Shown here: in pieces, positions 12,002 to 23,108 of the stretch
Position numbering within the stretch: the stretch's first letter is position 1
Layout of the letters: every line of letters begins with the position of its first letter
NCBI GenBank assembly: GCA_902728285.1
Contig: CACVBU010001366.1
Coordinates: 288,971 to 352,970 of the forward strand
Length of the DNA stretch: 64,000 nt
Direction of reading: 5' to 3'
Source of the DNA: Clytia hemisphaerica
Lineage: Eukaryota > Cnidaria > Hydrozoa > Leptothecata > Clytiidae
The notes under the pieces: generated by a model
The model's database searches: none
The model's input: only the letters and a program-made list of their open reading frames with translations
Told to the model about the DNA's origin: nothing
Position numbers and translations under genes: made by a program

Positions 12002-12226
12002 AGACGATGCTATCGTCCGTTAGAGGGTCAGTAAATGCAAGAAAATATATAAGCACAGAGTTAAGGCGTCAGGACAGTTTACGGGAAAAAAGTGGCGGCA
12101 AAAAAAACTCCTTCAAAACTGTTTACTCCATTCCAAACTAAACTCACTCCGTTCTCTAGTTTATCTCGGCTCCTTAATTATTCCCTTTTTTCAGTGATCA
12201 TGTGTAGACAATAGGATCGTCTCATA
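12002..12226. repeat. MITE family D, 7-bp TSD
   Basis: A 225-bp copy starts AGACGATGCTATCGTCCG and ends 'ataggatcgtctcata', flanked by the perfect duplication TCAGACT (11995-12001 and 12227-12233). This second clean duplication confirms the element borders and the 7-bp target length. Confidence 0.88.
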
Positions 12227-13949
12227 TCAGACTCTTTCAAGTGCATCGGAATAAATCTGTAGATCAAAATATTTCAAGCGCCATGTACGCGTTTCAAAGC
12301 CAAACAATACGAGGGTATTATAGCGCTATCAGTCAGCATCAAAAACAGCTAAAAAAATACGTGAAGTAAAAACCGGCTTTCGAGATTATTGTGTTTAGAT
12401 TCCTGAAGCTATTGAAGAGGACTTTAACTATTTCAGGGTGTGAATATAAGAGCGTTCGGGTCGCCTCTGAATGCGGTCGCAGACTACTTTGATCGTTCTA
12501 ATTAAACAACCAGGTCACATCGTTCCATTTGTCATATTCCTTTTGAGCAGAACGTGATTTGCGCAGAATGGATGATCTGTTATGAGATTAGTAGCTTGAC
12601 TACTTACTGATTTTCAAAATAAATCTTTCAAATCCGTATATTAAGTACTAGAAGCTTTTCGTAAAAGAGTGACCGGACGTTTCCCCGACAGACAAAAGTA
12701 TTCATTAATTTTGAAGAAGTTAACTTCATGCCAGATTCATCTTCTTTTTGATCATCCAAGATACAAGAAATAAATTATTAAGTAAAAGCCAGAGATGACT
12801 GAAAATTTTCTCTTTTCAAATAAGATTCGTTTAAAAGAAGGAAGAAAGTTCACGGCGGATGTTTGTTTTTGCACAAATAGATAGATTACAATCGCTGTAA
12901 ACTTAAATGATAATTTCCGACCACATTCTTTCTGTAAAAGGAAAAATACCTTTCACTTTCCCATGGCGAATTTTCTATTCAGTCAAATTTAGGAAAAATG
13001 AGCATTGCCAACACGTATAATTAAATCACGATTACTTTGTGTGTTGCAAAGTGCTATACTACGTATATGTCTGGTCTCAAGCACCGCCAAAGAAGCATGT
13101 TGAGACCCCTTTCTTAAAAGCATCTTTGTTTCTTCCGCTCAACCACTATAATGCTTTGTTAACCAGTTACTTTTTCAAAGCGGGCTACACGGCTTTTTGC
13201 GTAATGCAATTGGTTCTTTTCGCATGACGACGGGCCTACACTGTCCACTTGCAAGCTCGGTCGTTACTTGACGTCAGGCAATATTTCTCAGTACAGCCCT
13301 CACTAACCGGTCATTATTGTATTAATAATATTTAAGGTTTTAACAATCTCGCACCCAGAGCCATATGCACCATTTTTTATCCACATGTTACAATCGTCCT
13401 TTCGTGAGCGTTATCAGAATCATAAAAAAAACAAAGAGACTGAGTTTAAATTTGCTAAATCACTTTAATGTTTTCACTTTTTAAGAGCCCCCCCCCCCTC
13501 AGCGAACCTTTGAATTCACGTAATCACGCAAATCTTTTTCCCAAATTCACGCAATCACGCTTTTAAGAACATTTCAAGCACTTGATGTTATACTCAGCCA
13601 AGATAGAACAGCTCCCTCGAAATCAGACTATAATGCAGAAACGTTTTGGAGTGGGGTATAGAATTGAGTGGCCTTGTATTTACCAATTTTAACGTCAGCC
13701 AACTGAAAGAAAAACATTTTGCCGAAATTATTTGAAAACATCCGATCGAAAATTGTATCTGAGCAACAAGCAAACTATGATATTTTTTTCACACCCGTAA
13801 GAAAAAGGTGTGAGGTGTGTGAGTTATACTAAAATATATCCTTTCTTTTTTTGGGCGTGTCATATCAAATTAAAATGTTGAAAAGGCAACTGCCAGTAAA
13901 CAAAATGGGTGTCAAAGTGCGACACCTCTAATCAAAGGAACCTACTTGA

Positions 13950-13965
13950 GATGAGAATATATAAT
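13950..13965 (+). promoter_or_regulatory. candidate TATA box of the CAP gene
   Basis: The sequence GAATATATAATC lies about 95 bases before the ATG at 14056, a distance that would allow a short leader. This is a sequence match only. Confidence 0.3.
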
Positions 13966-14055
13966 CTCATGCAAGATTCCTGATAAATAACATTCTACAT
14001 AGATTGAAAACTGAATATTTTGGTGAATGACCTTATCCGATACACACACTTCACC

Positions 14056-17000
14056 ATGCTACCCACTATTAACCTTTTTGTTATACTTCTATGGTTACCT
14101 AGTCTTATCTATGGAATGACTGTTCCCGAAGGTATGTGTATTTTTTCTACAATGTGCAGTATAGCAAAAGTATTACATGCGGAATTGAACTAGTGATATG
14201 AGATTTATATGGCTCACGGATCCTGGCTAAATCGTTTTGTGCTAGTCTGGGTGCAGTACGTAGTGCCGATGAGTCCCAATAAAGACGAAATGTATACACC
14301 TAATACATCCCTATGTCACAGACCCGCTGACCCCAGCCCTACTGGAAAATTTGGCAAAAATTTCGTCCCCGGTGGGAAATGATTTCATCCCCATTCGAAA
14401 TTCAATGTTTAAAAATTGCACTCCCAAACCATCTCCACTGGATTTTTTACCCTTGGGACAATAGATTTCTATCCCCCGCCGTGATTGAGAATTTCACCTC
14501 AGAGTTTAATAATGTTCAAACTTTCGACAAAACTAATCAGAAAAGTTCCATCTTTCCCTTTTTGTTAAAAAATAAGTTATTGGTGAATTTTGACCATTTT
14601 GTTTAGAATGATTTGCTATTCATATTTCTTTCTACAGAATGTACGGAAACAAAACCTTGTAGTATGGAACGAGCTCATTGCAACACTATGGGACACCCAA
14701 TCGATAGATTCAACTGCTTTTCTGATCTTTGTGAAAAGAAGTGCAAACTTTGCAGACTTTGCAATGGTCTGATAGTCAAATTATCTTTTAATTGAAATAA
14801 AGACACGGTATTACTTAGCCCCCAGGCTCCTAAAGGGGAGGCTTTTATTTGAAGGGGGCGTTTATTTGAGAGGGATGTTTATTGAAAATTTTTACTTTAG
14901 GGAGGGGCAATTATTCGAGGGGGCGTTTAAAAGAAGGGGCGTTCATTCGAAGTAAACACGGTATGGTTATTTCAAATTAGGCATTGTTCTGAAAGTACAA
15001 GAAGAAGTTGAGTCTTTGGACTAAATTTATAAGTTAGCATTTTTTTTAACCTTGTATGGAATTTAGGTATAAGTGATACAGTTCACTTAACTTGCCATTT
15101 TAAGGTTTTCTTATCATCAGATTCGCATTGGATAAAATGTTGTTTTGTTTTGTTTTTGTTTTAGATGGAAAGAAATATGCTGAAAGGGCGCCAATGGCTG
15201 ATAGAAGTAAGTTCATGTAATTACAAGTTCAGCGCTTGATAAATATGGAAGAGATAGTTAGAGGAAAATAATCCATTCGATATAAACAGAACAGGCCCTG
15301 TCCAGGACAGCATCCCCTACCCTAGGAGAGGGAAATCACTACGCTTACTTGACTCTGCCAACTCGTATTCGCGACAGATAGAGCTTTTGGTGTATAGCTA
15401 CTGTACTCGAACGACTTGGGAAGAAAGTGCATTCTCACATGGTTGATCTTGAAAAGTAGTCAGACATATGGTCTTGTATCAGAGCATGGTACCCAATTCT
15501 CCTCACATGGCACGGGCGACCTACTTGCCAAATGAATAACAGCACCGAGTGGGAATCGAAACCCGCCCTCCTGCGCGGAAGTCAAGACTGATAACCAATA
15601 CACTAGGTTCTGAACATCCCTGACAAAATAATCAGCCAAAGGGATGCTTCTTTATCAATATAGACGAAAACATTCTATCCCAGCTTGCACACAACGTTGT
15701 TTTTAACATTCATCCAATATTCACGACATCTATATAATGTTAGATGAACGTTGAAACAACTGTGTGTACCTGCTGGGTATAATAACGTTGTTTCATTTCC
15801 TCTTTTTAGTGAAATGTCTTGAAGAGCATAACAGACTTCGTGCCACACTAAAAGACACACCCAATCTGGAATGGGATGATGAATTGGCCGCTTATGCACA
15901 ATCATATGCGGAAAAACTTGCGAACACGGTGGACTTCAGACATAGTAAGGTTGGTGAAAACATGTATATGAAGTATGGTGGAGATGGCTCTACATCAACC
16001 AGTTGTATATCTGCCAGTGATGAATGGTAAGATCAAGTCAAAATTAGTTTATATGATGCTTGAAATATTCAAATGCTTTTCATGCTTTGTTATGTTACGT
16101 AATTTCCGCAATTATGTAAGCAAAAATTTGATTCGCGTAAAGGATTGCCTCTACAAAATTACGAAAGTACGTAATTTAAAACTTAACATAAAAAACCTCT
16201 TTTCCTGGAATATAATTTTATGGATCTGTCAGTTACTAAGCTGGTAAAACGTCAAAACGATGTCAGTCTCCATAACTCCCGTATTACACGCTCGATAAAA
16301 GTTGTGTGTCTTCAGGGAACAGAAACCTCGATATTGTCGTCAGTAGATCTTATTTTACCGGGCTTTTTCTAAACTAAAATTCTTGTTATAAGATAATACC
16401 CTCGGTTAGATAAGAGGGTTTTTCTAATAAAGTGTTTCATACACCCACTTCTCACAGACCCACTCTGACCCCTTCCCACTGGAAAAATAGGCCAAAAATC
16501 GTCCCCAGTGGAAAATTATACTCCAATTTTTGTGTGCCCACGGAAGACAATCAAATAAACCAATCCTCACTGCAAAAAGTTTTGCTATTTTTTCCATCCC
16601 CACTGAATTTCCTTTCTTGAAAACAATGGAACTCGAAGCCCAACCATAAAAAATAAGGGAATATCAATCCCTATCAAGTTTTGGTCCGTTATTTTTACCT
16701 CCACTGGCTGAAAAAATCCTACCTGGTCTGTGGAGAATTGGGTGTTTCATATTATTCCTCTTAATAGTGACATCGATGTTATTGGTAAATAGCCCTTACT
16801 TATCAAGTTTTTCAGTTAACCAATACGTTGTAAATATACTTCCATAATGGTGGAAGTTAAGTTATTTTCTCATCATTATCCAGGTTCAAGGAGATCAATT
16901 ACTATAGCTACTCAAACCATGGACCTATCAATCCTGATAAAGAAACTCGACATTTCCAACAAATGGCTTGGAGAAGTAACATTAAAGTTGGCTTTGGAAT

Positions 17001-17100
17001 TGCAGTACATGCTATAACCAAAACAATTTACGTCATTGGGGAGTATAAAACCCCACCAATAGCTGGACAAGAAGAAGCAAACATTAAAACACCTAAATAA
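14056..17100 (+). CDS. secreted ShK-like plus CAP (SCP/TAPS) domain protein
   Basis: Extracellular CAP-superfamily protein, the fold shared by GAPR, CRISP and venom-allergen proteins. Exons are 14056-14131, 14638-14766, 15165-15206, 15810-16026 and 16884-17100 (phases 1, 1, 1, 2), giving 226 aa. Residues 1-20 are a hydrophobic signal peptide. Exon 2 (about residues 26-68) encodes a compact Cys-rich module of the ShK kind. Exon 3 is a short linker. Exons 4 and 5 form the CAP domain, with EEHNRLR, a WDDELAAYAQ helix, the GEN motif (VGENMY), and ETRHFQQMAWR near the active-cleft region. The last Trp is rebuilt across the phase-2 junction, which supports the model. The stop overlaps AATAAA at 17096-17101, a possible polyadenylation signal. 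It lies between the two hedgehogs; no functional link is implied. The substrate is unknown. Confidence 0.88.
14305..14500. repeat. MITE family A, partial copy in CAP intron 1
   Basis: 'tatgtcacagacccgctga', 'cagccctactggaaaa', 'cgtccccggtggg' and 'aaaaccatctccactgga' appear in family order. The right terminus is lost near 14500. Confidence 0.65.
15375..15610 (-). repeat. SINE family 2, copy in CAP intron 3
   Basis: On the minus strand a tRNA-like head ending in GGGTTTCGATTCCCACTCGG (B box) is followed by a body containing 'gggtaccatgctctgatac'. The same head-body order recurs at 37655-37905. The tRNA portion is too degraded to be a working tRNA. Confidence 0.6.
15679..15777. repeat. MITE family C, copy in CAP intron 3
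   Basis: A palindrome of 99 bp, CCCAGCTTGCACACAACGTT to 'tgtgtacctgctggg', with 'aacgttgaaacaac' on the right arm. It ends 33 bases before the exon that starts the CAP domain. Confidence 0.8.
16441..16640. repeat. MITE family A2 copy in CAP intron 4
   Basis: A diverged subfamily starts ACACCCACTTCTCACAGACC, then 'cactggaaaaata', 'cgtccccagtgg', 'tcctcactgcaaaa' and 'ccatccccactgaatttc'. It shares more with 42534-42695 and, inverted, 61375-61572 than with family A. Confidence 0.65.
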
Positions 17101-17589
17101 ACTATTTCCAACTTCATGATAAAATTATTTCATCTTGGAATATATCCAAAACTTTCGATTTTAAATTTATTAGCCGATTTGGGGCACTAGGGTTGGCAGA
17201 TGTCGGGCAGATACGGACGGGACCTACAAAAACCGACCCTTGGAGAGACTAATTTTTTGCTGAAAAGGTGACCCTTAGAGAGACTTTTTTACAATTTTTG
17301 CTCTCGAAATTACAAGAAAATCGTGAATTTTCCGACCTTTAGAGAGACTAATTTAAAAGTTTTTGATTTTCCTTACCCTCACCGTCCGCACATCTGGGGC
17401 ATTTTTATTTATGTTTTCGTTGAACGTTTAATCGTGAATTTATATATATCTTGTATTTGTTACCAAAAGATCCTAAGAAAGTTAAGTCGGAGGCAACCCG
17501 ATGGATCCTCTTTCGATTATTCACCCTAAAGTAGGGGAGGGTGCCACTCTTTCTCCCTGGGTACTGTCTTTCTTTCTTTTGCAGAGTCA
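17101..17589. other. 3' flank of the CAP gene
   Basis: No gene was recognised. Short words such as 'ccttagagagact' and 'gagagactaatttt' recur between 17230 and 17360, resembling the internal style of other elements here, but no borders are visible. Confidence 0.4.
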
Positions 17590-17627
17590 CCCAGCTGGCA
17601 CATAACGTCGTTTCAACGTTTATCTAA

Positions 17628-18657
17628 CAGTCGAGTACTATTGCAAATTAGGAGAAATGCGGGTATTTCGCTTAAATAGGATGAATTATCCTAAATAAGA
17701 TAAAATCGATAGCTTAGTTAGGAGAAATAGAAGAAAAAGTTGATTTTCTGAACAAATTCAGAGATCCGCGTCTTTATTACTCTCTAATTCAACTGTGCTC
17801 ATACAGAAGATCATTTTAAACCAGAAGTTTAGCTTCTTATCAGCGCGGAGTGAAAAAATATAAGCATTTATCCTATTTTGGATAAAATGTACTAAATAAG
17901 AGAAACAGTATTTTTGTTTACTCTCTTTCCCGTAATAAAAAAGATGAAAAATTAAAAAGGTTTGAGTGGACGAAAAGTGTCGAAAGCGTTCAATCGTGTC
18001 TGTTACAATTACTGTTTAATACATCTTAATTTCTATATCTTCAAAACATGAGTCAAGTTTTTACTAAAAGAATTAGATGTTTAACATCTGAAGTGTTTCA
18101 AGAAGCCGATTTGGAAGATATTGTTCAGCACAACCGATTCAGGTTCGAAATAATCTCCGTAAAAAGCCCTTTTTAGGGTTTTATTCTACAGTCATTGGGT
18201 ATCATCACTTTCACGTGAGACCCTACTCATGCAGGATGACTTGTATGAGAGAACCAGAAAACAATTATGACCCAAAGGTGATCAAAATCCTGAAAGAAGA
18301 TGGTACATGTGTTGGAAGGATGCCAGTTCATGCCGAGTCAGCAGAATTTCGGAATCAATTTCGCTTAGCTCAGCGGAATTCCAAGTATTTTTCTGAACTA
18401 CGCATGCGTACTACTTAAAAGTTGAATAACTTCTGAACGCACGCTGACTGGTGGATCAGACTTCACAAGCATACTATGCTGGCTCCAAATTTCTTAAATT
18501 TATGCAAAACTTGACGCGGATCTCTGAATTTGTTCAGAAAATCAACTTTTTCTTTTATTTCTCCTAACTAAGCTATCGATTTTATCTTATTTAGGATAAT
18601 TCATCCTATTTAAGCGAAATACCCGTATTTCTCCTAATTTGCAATAGTACTCGACTG
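17628..18657. mobile_element. 1,030-bp inverted-repeat element carrying a HIRAN-like ORF
   Basis: The ends are inverted repeats of about 145 bp: 17628-17773 begins CAGTCGAGTACTATTGCAAA and 18513-18657 ends with the reverse complement, with few mismatches. TCTAA is duplicated at 17623-17627 and 18658-18662. The element lies inside a MITE family C copy, so it is the younger of the two. The interior of about 740 bp encodes a HIRAN-like fragment on the plus strand. No transposase was seen, so mobilisation would need a partner. The superfamily is uncertain; a 5-bp duplication with long inverted repeats does not decide it. Confidence 0.88.
18192..18418 (+). pseudogene. HIRAN-like domain fragment inside the TIR element
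   Basis: The frame beginning with 'tcATTGGGTATCATCAC' after an acceptor AG at 18190-18191 reads about 75 aa to a stop at 18416-18418. It contains CMREPENNYDPKVIKILKED and then GTCVGRMPVH, close to the HIRAN core (REPxNxYDxxAIxVxxxDGxxVGxxP). HIRAN domains bind DNA ends in helicases such as HLTF and occur alone in many invertebrate repeat-linked genes. An upstream frame from ATG 18048 (MSQVFTKRIRC...) ends at a plausible donor (18153), but joining it to this exon by the obvious GT-AG intron breaks the frame. The copy is therefore decayed or the true 5' exon differs. The domain call is moderate. Confidence 0.6.
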
Positions 18658-18779
18658 TCTAATGTTCACAACGTCCATTATAACGTTAGATGAACGTTGT
18701 AACAACGTTGTGTGCCAGCTGGGCAAGCAGAAATACATTAAGAACCATTCTTGTACTTACTACAAAGTCTTTGGTATGA

Positions 18780-18850
18780 CCCGGCCGGGGATCGAACCTT
18801 TTATCTTTCACACCTTAGCCAGATGCTCTACCTTTGCAACTACGATTGCG
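18780..18850 (-). repeat. tRNA-like SINE head
   Basis: On the minus strand 'GTAGAGCATCTGGCTAAGG' (end of A box and anticodon arm) is followed by GGTTCGATCCCCGG (B box). The spacing is tRNA-like but the stems are irregular. No body or tail could be delimited. Confidence 0.45.
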
Positions 18851-18870
18851 AGTTTATTATATATCTTGTA

Positions 18871-19010
18871 CAGGCCCGGCGGAAGCGGGGAGCCTGGGGA
18901 GACTTCAGACACTTTTGAGCTTATGAGTTTTTTTCTTAAATTCCTAGCCGAATTTTATCTCATTTCGAGCCTTCAGACTCCCCACTTTTACGGTTTTTCC
19001 GCCGGGCCTG
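18871..19010. repeat. MITE family E
   Basis: A 140-bp element with inverted ends CAGGCCCGGCGGAA and TTCCGCCGGGCCTG, and a second inverted pair of 'ggggag' and 'ctcccc' words. A copy lies at 50194-50338 in the EGF gene. Confidence 0.85.
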
Positions 19011-20042
19011 AAGATCCTAACCATGTGACAAGCACACTGTTTCAGATGAAAACCATTTACTGAGGCCATATCAAAAGATTTTTTAAAATTCTAAAATCAT
19101 TAGAGATTTTGTTTTTAAATAAGAGTGACATCGTTTGCTTGCTCTTCAAATTTAATTTACAAGCTTTTTCGCATTGGATTGAAACGGATGTGGAGCAAGA
19201 TTGGTCCGAAAAAGGAAAAGGAAAAATATTTTATGCTTAAATCAGCATAATATAACAATAGGCGCAGATATTGTTGACATGAAATATGTGTCTGGTATGA
19301 AACGGGAACACTTATGTAAAAATAAAACCTTTAAAAGCTAAATATAGTACTTGCTACATTTACTATATACTACTAGTAAGTAATACAAGAGAACATTGAA
19401 AGGGAGTTAACTTGTCGTAACGAAAGAAAAAATTCAATATTCTTGATCTTTCTAAAGACCGCTAAAAGATAGTCCACCACTATTTGCGGTTGACTGGTAT
19501 TCCATAAAAATTTACAGAATTCTAACAATTTACTTTTTTTCTCTTTGGAAAAAAGCATATATCATTTTAAATCTTATAGAAGCTGTCAATGCTAAAACAT
19601 ATATAAAAAGAGTTTTTAAGTCTGAAATTAAAACTTCTTGAATAGCTTAGGCCACATGATATCATGAATGGTGAGAAAGTTATGCCTGAGCGCGTGATAA
19701 AGGAGAAATACTTCGGTGATTAGCTATCATCTAGACGATGCTATCGTCCGTTAAAAAAAAAAGAAATAGCAAAAAGCGGGAAATATATGAGCGGAGTTTA
19801 ACAACCCGGTAAACGGAAAAAAAATATCGGCTGTAGAGTTTGGAACAAAGATACCGGCTGTAGACTCAATTCTTTCGGCAACAAAAACCTGTTTACGAGT
19901 TTTCTTCGGCCTAGGGCTTATTTCTATCCAACCGGGATATTAATACGGTAATACTCACGGCTCTGATCAATCTGTTTAACAAAGATCAAGTGCAACTGTA
20001 AGCGCTATCAGTAAAACAAAGCGAATACTAAGGTTCTCAGAG
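19011..20042. other. gene-free stretch with a MITE family D fragment
   Basis: No exon was recognised. From 19733 the sequence AGACGATGCTATCGTCCG starts a family D copy whose right end is lost by about 19930. Confidence 0.5.
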
Positions 20043-20140
20043 CCCAGCTGGCACACAACGTTGTTTCGACGTTCATCTAACGTTATATGGACGTTGTGAA
20101 CGTTAGATAAACGTTGAAACAACGTTGTGTACCAGCTGGG
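20043..20140. repeat. MITE family C, best-preserved copy
   Basis: An almost perfect 98-bp palindrome: CCCAGCTGGCACACAACGTT at the left and AACGTTGTGTACCAGCTGGG at the right, with a central 'ttatatgg' region. As single-stranded DNA or RNA it would fold into one long hairpin. It serves as the family reference here. Confidence 0.92.
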
Positions 20141-20818
20141 AGGTGATCAGAGGTGACCTAAACTGAGGAAGCGTACGGGTTTTACGGTGTGACGGATTTA
20201 GCCCGTTGGTGTTTCGGTATGCCATATGGTAGCAAAATAAGAATTCATTTTTTTCGGTATTAACGGTGTTCCAAGAAAAATGCGTCGGTATTTCTGTGTT
20301 CGCAATCCCCAAGACCTAAATAGTGATGTTTTTTTTTCAGGGTTGAGTTTCAAAATAAACTGATCAGTGAAAAGTTTTGCTCATAGCATTACAAATTGAA
20401 ATATCACATGATTTTGGAAGCAATTCTAATCCAATTTCAATTACTATCCGAATGCTGTCTAGGCGTTTTCGATCTCTGAAACGTAATTAGTAATGTCTAT
20501 TTCAAATGAGGCTTTTTATTGGAATTTGCTGCTTTCTAAAGTCATATATCATATAATGACCCGGCTAAATTTGAAAGATTGTATGGTATGATTTATATAA
20601 TTCTTTTCAGCTCAGTGCAGTTTTCACGGGTGGAAAAACCCTAGTACGCATGCTCCGCCTTTGGAGACTCAGTGTGAGTAACACATACACACAGCAAACA
20701 CTATCAAAACTCTTAAGAAATAAACTATTGGTTGCTAGCCCGTTGGGGGGTTACTTAGGCAAAATGGATGCATATCCAGGCTCGGCCCTTATTTGAACAC
20801 TCTAACAAAAGACGTGTA

Positions 20819-22070
20819 CAGTATATGGCCCCCAAAACGGAGACGGCCCCCAAAATGGAGGTTTTCATTAAAATGAAGATTCTGACTTGTAGATTTATCA
20901 GAATTAAACGATTATTTTTTATTTTGAAAGAATGATGGTTATACTTAAAAATGAGCATGTTTTTGCTGGTTTGAGACTGATTCAAAATAACATATTTGCG
21001 TCTAAAGGAAATATTTTAACACCAAAATTAGATAAAAAATTGCAGATAACTCACTCTAGCTCCTTGGATATTGAAAATAAGTTATGAAAACGGGGTATAG
21101 GAAACTTTCTACACCCAATGCCGTTCAGAAAATGCAAATACATTTGTGACTTTAGAGGCTGGGTAAAAGATGTAGCATCTTGAAGGTCAACCAGTATTTT
21201 GGAGCCCTAGAATCAGCATTGACAAAACCGAAAATTCTAAATATGAGAAAAAGAAAAAATCTTGGAATTCTATTCCTATCACCTTGAGTTAATAGTTTAT
21301 AACAAAAAATTAACATTATATATAAAAATTTTCGCTGAATCAGCAAAAATGGCAAATTCTGTCATTTTTTTGCAAAATATAGGAGAAAAATATCTTTCAG
21401 TTTCAGTTAGGCTTTTTTTCTAAAATTTTCACAGCTTATTCCATACATGAATGGAACTATTTTCAAAAGAGACTTGTTTTCAAAAACTTGATTAAGACGT
21501 TATTAAATCAAAATTGTCATTTTGAAAATTTCTAAATTTTCAGTTTGGACTTTGCAATATCGAAAATCTTGAAATATTTCATAAAAATCATAAATTTTAC
21601 ATCAATCGGGTCGTAAATTTAAGGGAAAACGCAAATATGTTCATAGTTTTTCCCCCTATTACCACTGGGCTTAATAATTTGATTTTAACTACACCTCCGT
21701 TTTGGGGGCCCCAAACCTGCATTTTGACAACCAGGGGTATACTGTAAAAGTTTTATCAAATAAATTTATGCCCAAAACCCTCTAAATCATATTTCAAAAC
21801 TATGGTCAAAATTTTGTATTCATATCTTAAAGATATCTAGAGAAATCGCTAAAATTTCAAACCTCCGTTTTGGGGGCCATTAGAAAAAAGCTACATATCT
21901 TTAAGCGATTGAAAAATATTGTTGAAATTGAAAATTTTGAAAAAGAACTTCCAGGAAATAAAGTAGAGATGTTAAAGGTTTTCATACAGCAAAAACTTTT
22001 GTAAAATCTTTTTTCCTCTAGATTTGAGAGAAATTTCAAATTTGATCGCCGTTTTGGGGGCCACATACTG
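20819..22070. mobile_element. 1.25-kb non-autonomous element with TA target duplication
   Basis: The left end CAGTATATGGCCCCCAAAAC and the right end GTTTTGGGGGCCACATACTG are inverted repeats with two mismatches, each flanked by TA (20817-20818, 22071-22072). TA duplication and CAGT ends fit the Tc1/mariner or pogo group. The interior is AT-rich with no transposase frame. The terminal block CCTCCGTTTTGGGGGCC recurs internally at about 21692, 21860 and 22028. Confidence 0.82.
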
Positions 22071-22826
22071 TATGTCATTTTGTGAATAGATACAAGTTTT
22101 TTTTTATTAGAACACCTAAAATTTGGCTGAGCCTTGATTTGCTTATTTTTTTAGAAATTTTCAGCCTAAAATGTTCTTAAAATGCGTTCTTAAGTTTTCA
22201 GACTACTCTAAATCGACAATATCATGCAGATTAAAGAGCACTTAAAATTGGTAATATTTGGACAATATTTGGCTCTCGATTTTAGAAAATCCATCCCTAA
22301 GTTCGGTTAAAACTGTTTGACAAGGGGAAAAATTGTAGTTTCTTGTCATTTTTTTTTTCTAAACTGAGGCTGGGCATATTCTTACGATGTTCTTAATTTT
22401 TCGACGAATTTCAGCCTCAATGTTCTTATAAACTGGGTTCTAATTAGAAAAACGTAAGCTTGTCTAGACGGACAGAAAGTAAAATGAGGACACACACCGA
22501 CACTGCCCCCTGGATTCATAAATTGTTGTCTTTTATTTATGAATGAGATTTTAAATGATAGAGATAAGCTCATTTGACACGTGTCGATTTAAATCCATGC
22601 TTAATCCTCATTTGTAAAAAAAAACTAATGAATGAAAATAAATCCTAGCTGTTATTGCGGAATTCTTTTGCAATTTAAAATCATTACTCGTGCGTGTATG
22701 TGCTATGAGTAATAGCTTTAACATTCACTTATCCCATCCCACTACTCCGCTATACATATAGTACTTTGTATAGACAACCTCGTATTTAGTCTCATTGGTG
22801 CCTTTAGCTTTTTTTAAGGTCACGAT

Positions 22827-23108
22827 ACACGTTTTTTCACATAAAAACAAGCTATATAATAACATAAGGTTTTGATGGCCAAAATGTCAAGAACAAGTTA
22901 AAGAACATTTTAAGGATTTGCAGACTCTAAAATGGCCATATTTTTAAGAACATGGACACAAATGCTCACGAAATGGTAAGAGTAAGAACATGTTAAGAAT
23001 ATTGTTAGGCTTAAAACTCAAAAAGTTAAGAACATCCGAAGGCTTCAAAAATAAAAAAAAAACATTCTAAGGGTTCAAATTTTTGGATGTTCTTGTAAAA
23101 AAACGTGT
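22827..23108. repeat. MITE family B copy
   Basis: A 282-bp copy, ACACGTTTTTTCACATAAAA to 'cttgtaaaaaaacgtgt', with the same interior word order as 2095-2356. The region just upstream (22085-22455) holds a much more degraded relative with 'ttctta' and 'attagaa' words near both ends. Confidence 0.78.

Larger units (their letters stand above)
9901..14055. other. intergenic region between hedgehog A and the CAP gene
   Basis: No protein-coding exon was recognised. It holds two MITE family D copies, a fragment of MITE family B and a repeat related to 1215-1375, all listed separately. The stretch 12227-14055 shows nothing beyond short C-runs (near 13490) and AT-rich sequence. Confidence 0.5.
17590..18723. 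repeat. MITE family C copy split by a 1-kb insertion
   Basis: The left arm 17590-17627 (CCCAGCTGGCACATAACG, then 'ttcaacgtttatctaa') and the right arm 18658-18723 ('tctaatgttcacaacg' to TGTGCCAGCTGGG) together rebuild a palindrome of about 100 bp. Everything between is the HIRAN-encoding element. TCTAA at both junctions is the duplicated target. Confidence 0.9.
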
